A DNA stretch of 64,000 nucleotides from an uncultured Clostridia bacterium (lineage in GTDB: Bacteria > Bacillota > Clostridia > Christensenellales > Aristaeellaceae): NCBI GenBank assembly GCA_946407745.1, contig CAMJPQ010000005.1, forward strand, positions 1 through 64,000. The letters are read 5' to 3'. Under the pieces are notes generated by a model, which did no database searches, was not told where the DNA came from, and saw only the letters and a program-made list of their open reading frames with translations. Positions 16,291-24,191 of this stretch are shown piece by piece. The position numbers and the translations under genes are program-made. How positions within the stretch are numbered: position 1 is the stretch's first letter; each line of letters opens with the position of its first letter.

Positions 16291-17214
16291 TCAAATCACC
16301 AGCCCCGTGGTTTCCTCTGCGCCCAGCAGCAGGTTCATGTTCTGTATCGCCGCACCGCAGGCACCCTTGCCCAGGTTGTCAAAGCGCGCGACAAGCAGTA
16401 TCCTTTCCTCGTTGCCGTGCACCGTGATCTCCATGCCGTCTCTGCCGGCCAGCGCGCCGGCGGACAGGAAGCCGCCTTCTCCGCCGTCCTCTGCCAGGCG
16501 CACTACGCCCTGCCGGTATGCGTCCCGGTAGATATCCCTCAGCTGCTGCAGGTTCGCCTGTGTCTGGGAGGCAAAGAGGGGTACGGTCACCTCCATGCCG
16601 GCGTAATACGGCGCGACGATGGGGCAGAACACAGGCGCTGTCTGCAGACCGCACACTGCCTGCATCTCCTTCAGGTGCTTGTGGCTCTGGCCGAGGCCGT
16701 ACTGGCGCGGCGCGTCCAGCAGGGGATCACGCTGTGCGCCCTCGTATTCGGCAATCATCTTCTTTCCGCCCCCGGAATACCCGGTCAGCGAAAAGCAGGT
16801 CAGCTCGGCGTCGGCGCGGACCGCGCCAGCTGCGACGAGCGGCTGCACCAGCGCAATGAAGCCGCTGGCGTGGCAGCCGGGGTTGGCGATGCGCAGTGCG
16901 CCCTGAATCCGCGCACGCTGTCCGGCCAGCTCCGGGAAGCCGTACACCCAGCCCGGTGCGACACGGTGCGCGGTGGAGGTATCAATCACGGCGGTGCGAT
17001 CGTTTTCCACCATGGCGACGGCCTCGCGGGCGGCATCGTCCGGCAGGCAAAGGAAGCACAGGTCCGCCTCGTTCAGGGCGTCACGGCGGGCGGAGGGGTC
17101 CTTTCGCCGCTCCTCAGGCAGCTCAATCAGGGTCAGGTCCCGCCGTTTGGATAGGCGGGAGAATATGTTCAGCCCTGTGGTGCCGGCACTGCCGTCGATA
17201 AAGACCCTGGTCAT
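16291..17214 (-). CDS. argC: N-acetyl-gamma-glutamyl-phosphate reductase (short type)
   Basis: A 307-residue NADPH-dependent reductase of the shorter ArgC class. The Rossmann motif DGSAGTTGLNIFSRL is at 7-21. The catalytic cysteine lies in ANPGCHASGF (~131-140), and SLTGYSGGGKKMI follows (~163). HLKEM supplies a conserved His. It makes N-acetylglutamate semialdehyde. It is the first gene of argC-GNAT-argJ-argB-argD. Upstream, only a -10-like TATACT on the minus strand (AGTATA at 17256-17261) is visible; I see no clear ARG box. Confidence 0.95.
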   Translation of the reverse strand: MTRVFIDGSAGTTGLNIFSRLSKRRDLTLIELPEERRKDPSARRDALNEADLCFLCLPDDAAREAVAMVENDRTAVIDTSTAHRVAPGWVYGFPELAGQRARIQGALRIANPGCHASGFIALVQPLVAAGAVRADAELTCFSLTGYSGGGKKMIAEYEGAQRDPLLDAPRQYGLGQSHKHLKEMQAVCGLQTAPVFCPIVAPYYAGMEVTVPLFASQTQANLQQLRDIYRDAYRQGVVRLAEDGGEGGFLSAGALAGRDGMEITVHGNEERILLVARFDNLGKGACGAAIQNMNLLLGAEETTGLVI

Positions 17215-17325
17215 GCTTGGCTGCCTCCTTTGGCGGCCGCGCGGAAGGCGCGCGGAGTATATGCTTTTTTATCTTACCATGCCGGATGAAGATTGGGAAC
17301 GAAAACAAGGAAAGAAAAACACAAG

Positions 17326-17352
17326 AAAAACCCCGCGGACAATGCCGCGAGG
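17326..17352 (-). terminator. Terminator of the SH3-repeat gene
   Basis: On the minus strand CCTCGCGG and CCGCGGGG pair (8 bp, one G-U) around a 6-nt loop, followed by five T. It is 20 bp after the stop codon. Confidence 0.75.
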
Positions 17353-17371
17353 TAAAGTATCATCTGTTGCG

Positions 17372-18493
17372 TTAGTTCACGGTGAAGCAGTCGCTGCGCA
17401 TCCAGCCATACATACCGCTGTGATAGACATAGCACCAGATATAGCCGTTCAGCTCGGTGTTCTTGTCGGTCAGCCAAATGGAATCACCCTTGGAGGCCTT
17501 GTCAACCACCTGGCTGCCGATGCCGGGGTGCAGGCGGATATTGACCCTGCTCGCCGCCACGGTGGCGGAGCGGTTCGCCAGCTGCGGGTATTCGGTGCCA
17601 TACTCAGGTGTAGTGGTGGTAGTGGTCGTAGTAGTGGTCGTGATGGTGCCCAGCACCAGCAGATCGCCGCGGATCCAGCCGATGGCGCCGCCGTAGTTCA
17701 CCGCGTACCACACATAGCCCGCAACACGGGTCGCTGTACCGGTGAGGTACACGCTGGCGCCGCGCGGAGCGGCACCTACCCTGCTGCTGGCGGTGCTGGC
17801 CGCGGAGCGGATGGTGGCGGCGCTGGCCTTCACGGTGACGTAGCCGGGTGTGACGCTGAAGGTTGAGGTGGTCGGCGCAGTGGGCGTGGTCGGCGTGGTG
17901 GTCGTGGTTGTGCCGGAAGAGAGCACCAGCAGATCGCCGCGGATCCAGCCGATGATGCCGCCGTAGTTGATGCGGTACCAGGTGTAGGCGCCGTTGCGCT
18001 CCGTCGCGCCCAGCAGGCGCACCTGCGCGTTGCGCGGCGCGCTGCCCACCACCTGGCTGTTTGTGCTGGCGGAATAGCGGATGTTCACCGAGGAAGCGGC
18101 GACGCGCGCATAGCCCTCCGGCACGGTGCCGGTGGTTGTGGTGGTAGTCGTGGTGGTCGTGGTGGACGTGCGGTTCACATAGATGGCGTACATGTAGCCG
18201 GTCTTTCCGCCGATGGATACATAGAACCAGCTGCCGTTGCTGTCATCGTAGCCCAGCACACGCAGCGCGGTGCCATTGGTATACTTGCCGATGATGTTGG
18301 CGGTGTATCCTGCCGGCGCATACGGGGTGGAGCGCAGGTGCACAACCGTGCTCACATTCACCACACGCCCGTCATAGGGCGTGGAATAGTAGCGCGTGGT
18401 GGAAGCCGCCGCGCTGGCCGCGAGGGGCAGGGCGGTGAGCGTCAGCACCAGCACAAGTGCGATAGCAACAGGAATACGGAAATGCTTCATCAT
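17372..18493 (-). CDS. Secreted protein with four SH3b domains and poly-threonine linkers
   Basis: A 373-residue protein with a signal peptide (MKHFRIPVAIALVLVLTLTA then LPLAASAAAS). Four bacterial SH3 domains follow at about 40-105, 125-190, 215-280 and 310-372. Each has the family pattern of VNIR..S, G..., WY.I.YGG..GWIRGDLLVL. They are joined by Thr tracts of about ten residues (TTTTTTTTTT) or Thr/Pro mixtures. SH3b domains bind peptidoglycan, so this is probably a wall-associated protein without a catalytic domain. DNA of repeats 2 and 3 is nearly identical over ~45 bp (17656-17700 and 17926-17970), a sign of recent internal duplication. Start at the ATG pair behind GGAGGG. Confidence 0.85.
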   Translation of the reverse strand: MMKHFRIPVAIALVLVLTLTALPLAASAAASTTRYYSTPYDGRVVNVSTVVHLRSTPYAPAGYTANIIGKYTNGTALRVLGYDDSNGSWFYVSIGGKTGYMYAIYVNRTSTTTTTTTTTTTGTVPEGYARVAASSVNIRYSASTNSQVVGSAPRNAQVRLLGATERNGAYTWYRINYGGIIGWIRGDLLVLSSGTTTTTTPTTPTAPTTSTFSVTPGYVTVKASAATIRSAASTASSRVGAAPRGASVYLTGTATRVAGYVWYAVNYGGAIGWIRGDLLVLGTITTTTTTTTTTTPEYGTEYPQLANRSATVAASRVNIRLHPGIGSQVVDKASKGDSIWLTDKNTELNGYIWCYVYHSGMYGWMRSDCFTVN

Positions 18494-18548
18494 TAATCTT
18501 CCCTCCATAACAACCTGTTCCTGAAGAACAGTGCAGATTGCTATGGAA

Positions 18549-18577
18549 ATTGTATCACTTTCCCTATGACACAACAA
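18549..18577 (-). promoter_or_regulatory. Promoter for the SH3-repeat gene
   Basis: Minus strand: TTGTTG, 17-bp spacer, TACAAT (complement at 18549-18554). It is about 55 bp before the start codon. Confidence 0.6.
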
Positions 18578-18633
18578 GGAACTTTCCGTGTAGAGTGTTT
18601 ACAATTTGTGAACAAAACTGTGACGGAGGTGTA

Positions 18634-19344
18634 TCAGCCCTGCCTGTTAGCCGCGTACAGGGCCACAGCCGCGACGCCGACCGCCGCCATGACGACAAGG
18701 AAGATGATATTTTTCCTGTCAAACCGGAGCTTTTCGACGCCGCTGTACAGGTAGCCCAGGTGCTGCGTGGGCGGTATGACGGCCCGGAGAAACAGCACCA
18801 GCAGCACTGACTCAATGGGGAACAGCGCCAGGTTTTTCACAATGCGAAGGATGTCAAACAGCGCATAATTCCGCCCCATCACATAGTGATAATAGGCCCA
18901 CATGACCGGCGTGTTGAGCACAATGTTGACAAAGAAATCCACGCAGAAGCGGGAAAGCGTGACCCGCCACACGCTGACCTCCGCCCGGTAGAGGAACAGG
19001 GCAAAGATGAGGGAGCCGGCCATTTCAATAAAGATAAAGGGAAAGAAATAGGTGCCGGTGGGAAACAGCAGGCAGCCCAGTGTGTCGGACACGGCCGCTG
19101 CAGCAAGGGCCACCACAGGGCCGAAGACCATGGCGCCAAAGGCATTGACAAAGAAGGCGACATTGATGCGCAGGTTCGCGGCAATGGGGATGGAAAGGGA
19201 TTTGAGCGCCACACGGATGGCAATCATCAGCGCGGCGAACACCAGCACGCGCAGGCTCTTGAACTCACCCAGCGCGGCGCGCCAATAGGCGGCGGAAAAG
19301 GGATGGGGGAATAACTGACGGTTGACGGACTTTGTGAATGACAA
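18634..19344 (-). CDS. folT: Folate-family ECF transporter S component (FolT-like)
   Basis: A 236-residue membrane protein with about six helices. The segment SLRVLVFAALMIAIRVALKS and then IPIAANLRINVAFFVNAFGAM carries the folate-family S-component signature (substrate-binding Arg in NLRIN). GPVVALAAAAVSDTLG and FLYRAEVSVWRV follow. It captures folate and couples to a shared EcfA-EcfA'-EcfT module, here encoded at 60.4-63.0 kb. The start is TTG at 19344, chosen because GGAGGTGG lies 7 nt upstream; longer frames have no such site. A THF riboswitch lies in the leader, which strongly supports the folate assignment. The extra C-terminal helix-rich end matches this family. Confidence 0.9.
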   Translation of the reverse strand: MSFTKSVNRQLFPHPFSAAYWRAALGEFKSLRVLVFAALMIAIRVALKSLSIPIAANLRINVAFFVNAFGAMVFGPVVALAAAAVSDTLGCLLFPTGTYFFPFIFIEMAGSLIFALFLYRAEVSVWRVTLSRFCVDFFVNIVLNTPVMWAYYHYVMGRNYALFDILRIVKNLALFPIESVLLVLFLRAVIPPTQHLGYLYSGVEKLRFDRKNIIFLVVMAAVGVAAVALYAANRQG

Positions 19345-19400
19345 AAAACCACCTCCGAGGCAAAATATTGACCCGCAGAGGCAGTTTTCATATGTGCGCA

Positions 19401-19497
19401 GCAGTGGGATGCGCCGCAGGCACCGCGCCGGAAACCGGCTTCGTCTCATGACAACTCCCCGTCCATGAGCACTTGACGCGCCTGAAGCTACCCTGCC
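19401..19497 (-). promoter_or_regulatory. Tetrahydrofolate (THF) riboswitch
   Basis: On the minus strand the leader contains, in order, GGGTAG, GCGTCAAGTG, GGGGAGTTGTCATGAGACGA followed by AGC, then GCGCGGTGCCTGC and GCATCCC. These match the THF riboswitch consensus (GCGUUAAGUG ... CAACGAAGC ... GCGCGGUGNNUC...GCAUCC). The outer helix GCAGGG/CCCACTGC closes the element with one bulged A. It lies 57 nt before the folT start. Because GCCTC segments upstream can pair with the GGAGG ribosome binding site, control of translation initiation is likely. Confidence 0.85.
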
Positions 19498-19513
19498 CTT
19501 ACGAATCGCCCTC

Positions 19514-19542
19514 ATTATAGCGCACACCGGGAGGGATTGCAA
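19514..19542 (-). promoter_or_regulatory. Promoter for the riboswitch-folT transcript
   Basis: Minus strand: TTGCAA, 17-bp spacer, perfect TATAAT (complement ATTATA at 19514-19519). Transcription would start about 10 nt before the riboswitch. Confidence 0.8.
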
Positions 19543-19577
19543 TAGAGGAAGAAGGGCGCGCCACTGCCCCAAACCGC

Positions 19578-19605
19578 AAAAAAACAGCCGGGCACAGGCC
19601 CGGCC
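19578..19605 (-). terminator. Terminator of the ABCG-like operon
   Basis: Minus strand: GGCCGGGC, loop CTGT, GCCCGGCT, then G and seven T. It lies 33 bp past the permease stop. Confidence 0.8.
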
Positions 19606-19638
19606 GAAAGCGCAGCGAAGCTGCCGCAGACAGATAGA

Positions 19639-20940
19639 TTATCTCTTGTCCTTGTCGATGAATTCCAGTGTGACGGTGGCGAGCAGCGCAAAGGCGATGA
19701 CGAACGTCGTCAGGTGCGTCCAGTAGCCGAGGATATTGCCTGTGCTGAGCACATATTCCGGCTTGTAGCTGACCGCTGCCGCCTTTTCCTGCAGGAAGGT
19801 TTTGACCCGGTCCTCACCCACGATGCTCATCAGCTTGCCCAGTGTGGTGCGGATGGACAGCGTATCGTTCAGGTGAGCATGCACATCGGGGTTGGCGGCC
19901 AGCGTGTCGACAATCTGCCCCACGGTCGCGGTGCCACCGATTTGCGTGTCGCCGTACTTTTCCCACAGGCCGGCGGAGTCGAGCAGGTCCAGCAGCTGGC
20001 CCACGGTCATGCCCTCGGTGACAGTCACCTGCCTGAAGGAGTCCACGGTGGCGGATGAATCCAGCATTTCCTTCAGCTCTTTCACCGTCATGACTTTGCT
20101 CAGCTCCTTGGCGCGCAGCTCCTGCACGAAGGAATTGTCCCTGTCCTGCAGGAAGGCCACCACCTGCCCCACCGTGACCGTGCCGCCGACCTCGCTGTCA
20201 TGCATGTTGGAAACCAGATTGGAAACCGTCACGACGGGGCGGTTGTTGATGTCCGACTGCGCGGCGATGGCCTTCAGCCCGGGGTTGGAGATGGTGAAAT
20301 TGGTCATCGGCTTTGTCCACTCCGGCAGGTTCAGCATTCCGCCGGAGAAGACCAGCTGGAAAATCAGCACAAAGGGCATGATGGTCATGGCGGCGGTGGT
20401 CGATTTCGCCAGAGAGGACACCCACAGCGACAGCATATCCGAGGCGAAGGTGATCAGCAGCATGGTGATGCCCAGGTCCACCACCAGCCAGCGAGTGAAC
20501 AGGCCCGCTCCGGGATACTTCACGCCTGTGGCGGAGGTAATATACAGCGTGACGCCTGTCTGCGCGAGGCACAGCAGCAGCTGGTAGATCATGTGGGACA
20601 CAATGTAGGAAGAGATGTGCATGCCGGAGCGGTGCTCGCGCTTGATGACATCGCGTTCGCGGCAGATGACCTGTATGGAGTTGAAGCAGCCGTTCCAGAT
20701 GCACACGCACACCAGCGCAAAGGAGCCCATGAGCGTGCCTTCCATGTCCAGAAACATGCGCTTGCGGATGACCATGCCCACCAGGCCGGCAATCAGCGCC
20801 GACATCGGCAGAACCTTCCAGTCATTCTGATAGACAAAGGACCGCAGCAGCTTGCCAAGATAGATCCACACCTGCGCGCCGCGCCCGCGGTGCCTTATCC
20901 TGATTCGGCGGCCTGACGCCGCTGCTTTTACCTCAGCCAT
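19639..20940 (-). CDS. ABC-2 type membrane permease with a repeat-containing extracytoplasmic domain
   Basis: A 433-residue membrane protein. After a basic N-terminus come helices at about 45-62, 70-90, 108-135, 150-172 and 180-205, in the arrangement of ABC-2/ABCG exporter halves, and one helix at ~405-425. Between the last two lies a soluble region (~210-400) with repeated units: TVTVGQVVAFLQD, MTVKELKEMLDS, MTVGQLLDLLDS, TATVGQIVDTLAA and RTTLGKLMSIVG. The start overlaps the ATPase gene by 8 bp and has GGAGGTG upstream. The exported substrate is unknown. Helix count by eye is approximate. Confidence 0.82.
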   Translation of the reverse strand: MAEVKAAASGRRIRIRHRGRGAQVWIYLGKLLRSFVYQNDWKVLPMSALIAGLVGMVIRKRMFLDMEGTLMGSFALVCVCIWNGCFNSIQVICRERDVIKREHRSGMHISSYIVSHMIYQLLLCLAQTGVTLYITSATGVKYPGAGLFTRWLVVDLGITMLLITFASDMLSLWVSSLAKSTTAAMTIMPFVLIFQLVFSGGMLNLPEWTKPMTNFTISNPGLKAIAAQSDINNRPVVTVSNLVSNMHDSEVGGTVTVGQVVAFLQDRDNSFVQELRAKELSKVMTVKELKEMLDSSATVDSFRQVTVTEGMTVGQLLDLLDSAGLWEKYGDTQIGGTATVGQIVDTLAANPDVHAHLNDTLSIRTTLGKLMSIVGEDRVKTFLQEKAAAVSYKPEYVLSTGNILGYWTHLTTFVIAFALLATVTLEFIDKDKR

Positions 20941-22294
20941 GCTGCACCTCCGCGTATTTCAGCACAAACTCGTCGGCAAGGCCGTCTCCGCCCTCTTCCT
21001 TGCGGTTGACGGCCTTGACGATCTGCTCCATGCGCTCGCAGCCGAAGAACTCGCGCGCATCCCCGATGCTGCCATAGAAGGCCAGCCTGCCGGTGCGGGC
21101 GCTGTCCTTCGCCAGCACGATCACATCGTCAAACAGGTCGATCACGCGGTCCGGCGTGTGCGTAATGACGATCACGATCTTGCCGCTGTCGGCGATTTTG
21201 CGCAGCTGCTGGAACAGCTCGCGCGCCATCACGCCGTCCAGGCCGGAATCCGGCTCGTCAAGGATAAACAGCGAGGGGTTGGAGAGAAACTCCATTGAGA
21301 TGGACAGCCGCTTTTTCTGCCCGCCGGAGAGCTTTTCCACCAGGTTGTTTTTCACCGGCTGGAGGCCGAAGATATCCATCACTTCGTTCACGCGCTCACG
21401 TCGCTGGGCGGCGCTGACATCCTGCGGCAGGCGCAGCTTCGCCGCGTCCAGCAGGGTGTTCAGCACGGTATCCTTGCCGCGCATCATTTCGGACTGGGGC
21501 ACAAAGCCCACCTCGTACTGCATCTTTTTGTACTGGGTGTACATGTTGCTGCCGTTGAGCAGAACCTCGGCCTTGGCCTTTTCATAGCCGTTGATGGCAT
21601 TGAGGTAAGTGGTTTTTCCGGCGCCGGAGCCGCCCAGCAGCAGCACCATGTGCCCCTGCGGGATGGACATGTGAATATCCCGCAGCAGGACCTTCTTCTG
21701 GAAGAAATCCCTTGCGCTGCGCTCCTCCAGGTTCACCGTCAGGCCCTCATCCATTACGGTGGCGCTGCCATGTGTCGCCAGGCGCGCCATCTCAGCCTTG
21801 AAGTCCTCGATCTGCCAGGCCGGCTGATATTTATCGCTGAAGCCCCAGACCAGTGCGGGGATCCATTTCGTATAGGAGAAAAGGCACAGCCACATCCAGC
21901 GCCTGCGCACATTGTACACCTGAATCAGGCCGCTCCAGATGCGGATGTGGTAGATGAAATGGATCATGATCAGTACGACCGTGAAGACAAGGCTGGCCAG
22001 TACAAGGCTGTCCAGGCTGCTGGTATCCATCAGACGGTAGGAGAGCAGCGACGTTGTGACGTTGAGGAGAATCAACAGCATCGAGACCACGCTGTATACG
22101 CGGCCCTCCGACTCACGCCCGGCGCAGCGTGCCAGCTGGTATTCCCTGGCGACAGGCACCAGTGCCCACCAGCTTTTGATGTTGGATTTTTTGAACAGGC
22201 CCCACAGACCGACGATGTACAGCAGGCCAAAAACCGCTGTAAAATCGAAAGGGGCATCGAAAAAAATGTTTGAGAGAATATGCAGCAGATCCAA
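20933..22294 (-). CDS. ABCG-like ABC transporter ATPase with an N-terminal membrane region
   Basis: A protein of about 453 residues. The first ~150 residues hold four hydrophobic helices (PFDFTAVFGLLYIVGLWGLF, SVVSMLLILLNVTTSLL, LASLVFTVVLIMIHFIYHI, WMWLCLFSYT). The ATPase domain has Walker A LLGGSGAGKTT (~225), VGFVPQSEMM (Q-loop), signature KLSGGQKKRLSI, Walker B LFILDEPDSGLDG and the H-loop VITHTP. The DEPDSGLD and QKKRLSI wording is like White/ABCG transporters. Start: TTG at 22294 behind AAGGAG is preferred; a TTG ten codons upstream is the alternative. It works with the overlapping permease gene. Confidence 0.85.
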   Translation of the reverse strand: MDLLHILSNIFFDAPFDFTAVFGLLYIVGLWGLFKKSNIKSWWALVPVAREYQLARCAGRESEGRVYSVVSMLLILLNVTTSLLSYRLMDTSSLDSLVLASLVFTVVLIMIHFIYHIRIWSGLIQVYNVRRRWMWLCLFSYTKWIPALVWGFSDKYQPAWQIEDFKAEMARLATHGSATVMDEGLTVNLEERSARDFFQKKVLLRDIHMSIPQGHMVLLLGGSGAGKTTYLNAINGYEKAKAEVLLNGSNMYTQYKKMQYEVGFVPQSEMMRGKDTVLNTLLDAAKLRLPQDVSAAQRRERVNEVMDIFGLQPVKNNLVEKLSGGQKKRLSISMEFLSNPSLFILDEPDSGLDGVMARELFQQLRKIADSGKIVIVITHTPDRVIDLFDDVIVLAKDSARTGRLAFYGSIGDAREFFGCERMEQIVKAVNRKEEGGDGLADEFVLKYAEVQHG

Positions 22295-22497
22295 TTTTCT
22301 CAGCTCCTTCTGACCTCGATGCAAAAGGATTCATTCTGCAGGCCTGCGGTGAGTGCGTACTGTTTTTTTCGGAAAGGGCCGGTCGGACATTGAGCAGCGC
22401 AAATCACATCAGGGCGTCGGCCCCCTGCCGCGCAGGAAGACGCGGCACCCTGATCACTGCGGCAAACAATGATGGCAGACATGCGCTCCCGGCGCAC

Positions 22498-23136
22498 TTA
22501 CTGCCAGGGAGCGTAATCGATGCGGATTTCGGTGATTTCGGCGTTCTCGTTGAGGGTGATGGTGGTCACCGTGTAATCAAAGCCGATGCTCTCCTCCTCC
22601 CGCTGGGCCTGTAGCGCGAGAATCGCGTCCAGCCCGGTCAGGACGGTGGGCTCTTCCGCCTCGATGTCGGAGGCGTCGGTGAGGATGATGTCGGCCGCGG
22701 GCTTCAGGCTGCATTCGCCCTTTACATGCATGCAGATCATGTCATCCAGAGCGGCCATGGCCAGGAAAGTGCCGTCCTCCTGCTCACTCAGCAGGATCTC
22801 GTCGCCACTGTCCAGCGTCAGCTCCATGGTCTCCATGGGAGATTTGCCGATGGACTCGATGGTATACTCATTGTCCCACAGCACCAGCTTGTCGCCGGCC
22901 TTCAGCGAGGCGACCGTTTCCTTGTCAAAGGTGTCCTTCTCATAGAACACAGCCGGGAAACACTGGTTTTCCACGTCGTAGGTCTTCAGCGTCGCGGTCA
23001 GGGTCTGCCCGGCCAGCGACTCGGGCGGAATCTGCTGACCGGGCTCCGCGTCCTGCGCGAAAGCGGCGGCGGCGCACAGCAGCATGGCGGCGGCGCACAG
23101 CACGGCAAGGATTTTCTGGAAACAATTGGTCTTCAT
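22498..23136 (-). CDS. Secreted protein of unknown function
   Basis: A 212-residue protein beginning MKTNCFQKILAVLCAAAMLL then CAAAAFAQ, a signal peptide with a likely AFA-Q cleavage site. The mature part is acidic with alternating beta-like stretches (TATLKTYDVENQCF, VLWDNEYTIESIG, METMELTLDSGDEILLSEQ) and ends EITEIRIDYAPWQ. No family recognised. AGGAGGA precedes the ATG. Only 44 bp separate it from the L,D-transpeptidase gene upstream, so the two are probably one operon and may act together at the wall. The 203 bp between it and the ABC ATPase gene hold nothing I can assign. Confidence 0.7.
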   Translation of the reverse strand: MKTNCFQKILAVLCAAAMLLCAAAAFAQDAEPGQQIPPESLAGQTLTATLKTYDVENQCFPAVFYEKDTFDKETVASLKAGDKLVLWDNEYTIESIGKSPMETMELTLDSGDEILLSEQEDGTFLAMAALDDMICMHVKGECSLKPAADIILTDASDIEAEEPTVLTGLDAILALQAQREEESIGFDYTVTTITLNENAEITEIRIDYAPWQ

Positions 23137-23180
23137 GATGATATTCCTCCTGAATATGTATTATCGTTGTTGACGCCAGC

Positions 23181-23945
23181 TCACAGCGCCGCGCCCAGGT
23201 TTTCCAGGGTGTCGATCACCACGGCGCAGTCCGGCTGAACCGACTGCATCACCAGCAGCATGATGTTTTCCGGTATGGCTACGCAGCCGCCGGTGTAGGG
23301 CTTCACCGGGCCGAGGCAGTGCAGGAAAATGGCGGAGCCCCTGCCGGGAGTGCCCTCCTCGTTGAAGCTGATGTTCAGGCAGTACTGATACTGGTATTCG
23401 TAATCCACAATGTGCTCGCTGTCGTCCATCGCCAGGTCGGGCACGTCCCGGATATCCACCATCTCGTTGTAGTGGCGCTCCGGGTCGCCGGACCAGTAGG
23501 TATCCCCGCTGACCTGGAAATAGGGAATGGCGCAGCCCGGATCGGCGGCGATGCCGAAGGCCCTGTTGAAGTGATACACACCCAGCGGGGTCTGGCCGCA
23601 GCCCTCCGCGTGGTCGGCATCCAGGCACAAACCGTTTTTACCGACATAGCCGGGGGTGGTGAGCAGCTGCTTCCACGCGCCGTTTTCATCCTTCTGGTGC
23701 ATGGAGATCCACGCGGTCGTTTTGTCCATGCCCATACACGCCACCACAAACAGCTGATCGCTGTCCTGCGCGGCCGGCAGCGCCTGCACCCACTCGGGGG
23801 AATCCGTCACCTGCTGGATGCTGGCATGCAGTCCTTCAATTTTCAGCGGCATAGCGGCCTCCTCCGGCGCCTCTGCCTGGGCGGCTGCACAGGGGAGCGC
23901 CGCGGCCAGGAGCAGCAAGATCAACAGAAACGCGATTCTCTTCAT
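23181..23945 (-). CDS. Secreted L,D-transpeptidase (YkuD family)
   Basis: A 254-residue protein with a signal peptide (MKRIAFLLILLLLAAALPCA then AAQAEA). The YkuD active-site motif is IFLHCLGPVKPYTGGCVAIP near residues 211-230, with the catalytic Cys in GGC and the conserved His. TPLGVYHFNRAFGI (~120) is the second conserved YkuD segment. These enzymes cross-link peptidoglycan 3-3 or anchor proteins outside the membrane; some members act as hydrolases. Length fits a single-domain form without a LysM repeat. Confidence 0.87.
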   Translation of the reverse strand: MKRIAFLLILLLLAAALPCAAAQAEAPEEAAMPLKIEGLHASIQQVTDSPEWVQALPAAQDSDQLFVVACMGMDKTTAWISMHQKDENGAWKQLLTTPGYVGKNGLCLDADHAEGCGQTPLGVYHFNRAFGIAADPGCAIPYFQVSGDTYWSGDPERHYNEMVDIRDVPDLAMDDSEHIVDYEYQYQYCLNISFNEEGTPGRGSAIFLHCLGPVKPYTGGCVAIPENIMLLVMQSVQPDCAVVIDTLENLGAAL

Positions 23946-23994
23946 ACCAAACAGTCCTCCAATTGTATAGATTTATTGGCGACCTTTCCGCATT

Positions 23995-24023
23995 ATTCTA
24001 TAATAAAACACAGCTTTTCGCAA
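23995..24023 (-). promoter_or_regulatory. Promoter for the L,D-transpeptidase operon
   Basis: Minus strand: TTGCGA, 17-bp spacer, TAGAAT (complement at 23995-24000). Confidence 0.65.
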
Positions 24024-24126
24024 TATAAAAAAGTTGCACGCTTAAGCATGGACAGGCGCCGGGACTGCGCAGCATACTGGTTCTGCTCCATACAAGCCGG
24101 CGGTTTGTTTTACATTTTTACATTTA

Positions 24127-24155
24127 TTGATTTTCGCGGAAAAGTCAGCTATAAT
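24127..24155 (+). promoter_or_regulatory. Promoter for the secreted protein at 24192
   Basis: TTGATT (24127-24132), 17-bp spacer, perfect TATAAT (24150-24155). Confidence 0.75.
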
Positions 24156-24191
24156 GGCCCTGGCAAAACGATGAAAAAGGAGAGATAAACC

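Noticed and set aside
17256-17300. ARG box upstream of argC
   Set aside because: Only a -10-like TATACT and an A-rich run are visible; no TNTGAAT/ATTCANA palindrome.
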